From assembly GCA_903847285.1 (NCBI GenBank), contig CAINDH010000117.1, forward strand, positions 1 through 8,400: a stretch of DNA of 8,400 bases. Reading direction: 5' to 3'. Below, piece by piece: positions 6,335 to 8,400 of this stretch. The position numbers were made by a program, and so were the translations under genes. The stretch's first letter is position 1, and each line of letters starts with the position of its first letter. The notes beneath the pieces are model-generated. The model was not told the DNA's origin, did not search any database, and saw only the letters and a program-made list of their open reading frames with translations. Origin of the DNA: an uncultured Verrucomicrobia subdivision 3 bacterium (GTDB lineage Bacteria > Verrucomicrobiota > Verrucomicrobiae > Limisphaerales > UBA11358).

Positions 6335-6727
6335 TTATTTGGCCGCGGCGGCTTTGACTTTGGGTTTCTTCACGCCGTATTTTGAACGGCTGACACGGCG
6401 TTTCTCCACGCCAGCGGCATCGAGTGTGCCACGGACAATGTGATAACGCACGCCGGGCAAATCTTTCACCTTGCCACCGCGGATGAGAACGATGCTGTGT
6501 TCCTGTAAATTGTGACCTTCGTCCGGAATGTAGGCGATCACTTCGTGGCCGTTCGTCAAACGAACTTTGGCTACTTTACGCATCGCGGAGTTAGGCTTCT
6601 TCGGCGTGCGCGTCATCACTTGGATGCAAACGCCACGGCGAAAGGGCGAGCCTTCCAAGGCAGGTGACTTGGACTTGTAGTTAACTTTGGTGCGGCCCTT
6701 GCGGACCAGTTGATTGATTGTCGGCAT
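6335..6727 (-). CDS. rpsL: 30S ribosomal protein S12 (130 aa)
   Basis: S12 sits at the decoding centre of the 30S subunit and controls accuracy. [12 protein letters not shown] is the standard N-terminus and fixes the ATG at 6727; an open frame reaching back to 6805 adds 26 residues unlike any S12 and was not used. [14 protein letters not shown] (21-34), [18 protein letters not shown] (40-57), [13 protein letters not shown] (66-78), [18 protein letters not shown] (83-100) and [10 protein letters not shown] (114-123) are all canonical. Lys43 and Lys88, the classic sites of streptomycin-resistance changes, are wild type. Asp89, the residue methylthiolated by RimO in some bacteria, is present. 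The C-terminal extension is Ala/Lys rich. No clear Shine-Dalgarno sequence precedes it. It lies 166 bases after rpoC with no terminator seen, and 20 bases before rpsG. Confidence 0.98.
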   Translation of the reverse strand: MPTINQLVRKGRTKVNYKSKSPALEGSPFRRGVCIQVMTRTPKKPNSAMRKVAKVRLTNGHEVIAYIPDEGHNLQEHSIVLIRGGKVKDLPGVRYHIVRGTLDAAGVEKRRVSRSKYGVKKPKVKAAAAK

Positions 6728-6818
6728 TTGCGTTAAAAAATTGACCGTCTTTCTGTTCGGGAGAAACGGAGTGCAGAAGCTAAAGAAACCTCTCCACCGT
6801 TGCAACCATATTTTCTAA

Positions 6819-6848
6819 ATTATTGGGTTTGTTCTCAGTAAAAGTGAA
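6819..6848 (-). promoter_or_regulatory. Possible sigma-70-type promoter for rpsL-rpsG
   Basis: On the minus strand TTCACT (6843-6848; four of six to TTGACA) is followed after 18 bases by AATAAT (6819-6824; five of six to TATAAT). Transcription would begin about 85 bases before the rpsL ATG, leaving a leader long enough for regulation. It lies in the largest gap of the window (6728-6893). The call rests on consensus matching only. Confidence 0.35.
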
Positions 6849-6893
6849 CGGACGCCGGGGTTTTGCCGGACGCCCGTGTTGAATTTCTTGGCG

Positions 6894-8400
6894 TCAGGCG
6901 AGGAGCGGGTTCTCCGCTTCTTCCATGACTTCCTCAATTTCCGGTTCTTCCGGCAGTTCGACGAGCGGCTTGAGCTGCACCTTGCGGTGGCGGTCAAAAC
7001 CGGTGCCGGCGGGAATGATGTGACCCATGATGACGTTTTCCTTGAAGCCACGGAGGCTGTCAATCTTGGAACGCGTTGCCGCTTCCGTCAGCACGCGAGT
7101 CGTGTCTTGGAATGATGCGGCGCTCAAGAAGCTATCAGTTTCGAGCGAGGCCTTCGTGATACCGAGTAATACGGGCGCGGCTTCCGCAGGTTTGCCACCC
7201 TTCTTCTCGACGGCTTCGTTTTCGGCTTCGAATTCCAACTTGTCCACCTGTTCGCCCCAGAGGAACTGGGTGTCACCGGCTTCGGTGATGCGAATCTTGC
7301 GCAGCATTTGACGAACGATGATTTCAATGTGCTTGTCGTTAATCGTCACGCCTTGGAGACGATACACTTCCTGCACTTCGCCAACCAAATGTTCCTGCAG
7401 TTCTTGCGCGCCGCAGACTTCGAGAATCTCATGCGGATCCATCGGACCTTCGGTGAGCTGCTGACCTTTCTTGACGAGATCGCCCTTGAAGACGATGACG
7501 TGTTTGCCGATCGGAATGAGATGCTCCTCTTCCAGTTGCGTGACCGGGTCTTTGATAAGCACGCAGCGTTTGCCGCGAACACTCGCGCCGAAGTCAGCGA
7601 TACCGTCAATCTTTGAGATTTCGGATGCGTCTTTCGGACGGCGGGCTTCAAACAATTCTGCAACGCGCGGGAGACCGCCCGTGATGTCGCGGGTCTTGGC
7701 CTGTTTGCGCGGGGTCTTGGCGATGAGCGTGCCGGGAACAATCTTGTCGGCTTCATTCACGACGACGTGTGCGCCGGAAGGAATCGGATAGTTCGCCACA
7801 ACTTCGCCCTTTTCATCGGTCATAATGATCTGCGGGTGCAAGTCTTCCTTGTGGTCAATGACGACCATGGATTCTTCGCCGGTGGCTTGATCCACTTCCT
7901 GCTTCATAGTGACACCTTCGATGATGTCGTGGAACTTAACCTTACCGGCCTTCTCGGAAAGAATCGGGACGTTGTGCGGATCCCATTGAACGAACGTATC
8001 GTTCTTCTTGATCTTGCCGCCGTCTTTGATGGAGATGACTGCGCCGATGACGATGGTGTGAACCTCCAGTTCACGTCCGTCGTCGGAGAGAATCTGGATG
8101 GAACCATTTTTATTGAGAACGATGTTGTTGCCGTCTTCCAATTCAACAGAGCGCAGGTCGTTGTATTTGAGCGTGCCGTCGTGTTTGGCTTTGATCTGCG
8201 GCTGCTTGAATACACCCGCTGCCACACCACCGGTGTGGAACGTGCGCATCGTGAGCTGCGTGCCGGGTTCGCCGATGGATTGCGCGGCGATGATACCGAC
8301 GGCTTCACCAAGCTTGACCAACGAGCCGGTCGCGAGGTTGCGGCCGTAGCAGCGCTGGCAGATGCCGTGCTTGCTTTCGCAAGTGAGCACCGAGCGACTG
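6894..8400 (-). CDS. rpoC: DNA-directed RNA polymerase subunit beta', C-terminal part (5' end outside window)
   Basis: This is the C-terminal 500 or so residues of beta', the largest polymerase subunit. The frame is open through the right edge: codons for S-R-S precede [18 protein letters not shown], whose three cysteines (the fourth lies upstream) belong to the second zinc site. [20 protein letters not shown] then leads into MRTFHTGG, the first half of the trigger loop. About 170 residues (roughly 8215 down to 7700) follow that align in arrangement with the trigger-loop insertion SI3 of proteobacterial beta', including WDPHNVPI. The loop resumes with [19 protein letters not shown]. Later segments [40 protein letters not shown] and [18 protein letters not shown] are hallmark beta' C-terminal motifs. 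A 28-residue acidic tail ([14 protein letters not shown]) ends the protein. rpsL and rpsG follow in the same direction. Confidence 0.97.
   Translation of the reverse strand, partial: SRSVLTCESKHGICQRCYGRNLATGSLVKLGEAVGIIAAQSIGEPGTQLTMRTFHTGGVAAGVFKQPQIKAKHDGTLKYNDLRSVELEDGNNIVLNKNGSIQILSDDGRELEVHTIVIGAVISIKDGGKIKKNDTFVQWDPHNVPILSEKAGKVKFHDIIEGVTMKQEVDQATGEESMVVIDHKEDLHPQIIMTDEKGEVVANYPIPSGAHVVVNEADKIVPGTLIAKTPRKQAKTRDITGGLPRVAELFEARRPKDASEISKIDGIADFGASVRGKRCVLIKDPVTQLEEEHLIPIGKHVIVFKGDLVKKGQQLTEGPMDPHEILEVCGAQELQEHLVGEVQEVYRLQGVTINDKHIEIIVRQMLRKIRITEAGDTQFLWGEQVDKLEFEAENEAVEKKGGKPAEAAPVLLGITKASLETDSFLSAASFQDTTRVLTEAATRSKIDSLRGFKENVIMGHIIPAGTGFDRHRKVQLKPLVELPEEPEIEEVMEEAENPLLA

Noticed and set aside
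6728..6805. Extended start of rpsL giving 26 extra residues
   Set aside because: S12 proteins start at [11 protein letters not shown]; the extension has no family counterpart and no ribosome site, so the ATG at 6727 is used.
6849..6874. GC-rich stretch after rpoC considered as a terminator
   Set aside because: The sequence CGGACGCC occurs twice in the same direction (6849-6856 and 6867-6874), so it is a direct repeat. Only a 4-bp CCGG stem can form and no T run follows on the minus strand.

Overview
The window looks like a piece of the core chromosome of a free-living bacterium with moderately high GC (my impression is mid to upper 50s percent). It holds eight protein genes, two of them cut by the window edges. 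I see no mobile element, CRISPR array, tRNA or rRNA. The best guess for the host is Verrucomicrobiota or a nearby PVC-group lineage. That rests on the short intergenic repeat with the unit CACGAAAGA, the scarcity of Shine-Dalgarno sequences, and an rpoC-rpsL-rpsG cluster that ends without fusA. No phylogenetic test was possible, so this is an inference.

Layout. On the plus strand, the 3' part of rpsA (ribosomal protein S1) runs from the left edge to 965 and is closed by a textbook intrinsic terminator (983-1016). A small gene for an unrecognised three-helix membrane protein follows (1098-1484). Everything else is on the minus strand. Read in the direction of transcription from the right edge, this is: the C-terminal part of rpoC (8400-6894), rpsL (6727-6335), rpsG (6314-5841), a strong palindromic terminator (5821-5790), a RhlE-type DEAD-box RNA helicase (5700-4222), thyA (4150-3308), a class V PLP-dependent aminotransferase related to isopenicillin N epimerase (3311-2082), and folA (2085-1495).

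How the genes work together. rpoC-rpsL-rpsG is a transcription/translation cluster: RNA polymerase beta' followed by small-subunit proteins S12 and S7. thyA and folA form the thymidylate cycle: ThyA makes dTMP and oxidises methylene-tetrahydrofolate to dihydrofolate, and FolA reduces it back. Here a PLP enzyme lies between them, joined to each neighbour by a 4-base start/stop overlap, so the three are almost certainly translated from one message. The helicase lies 71 bases upstream of thyA with no terminator visible between them and may share its transcript.

I found no clearly new multi-gene system. The points most worth a second look are the PLP enzyme embedded in the thyA-folA unit, a roughly 34-residue insertion in the dihydrofolate reductase, a perfect 7-bp hairpin that reaches the first base of the thyA start codon and abuts a 9-base tandem repeat, and the uncharacterised membrane protein. 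Non-coding gaps are all under 300 bases; the longest is 6728-6893 between rpoC and rpsL, which holds one plausible promoter.
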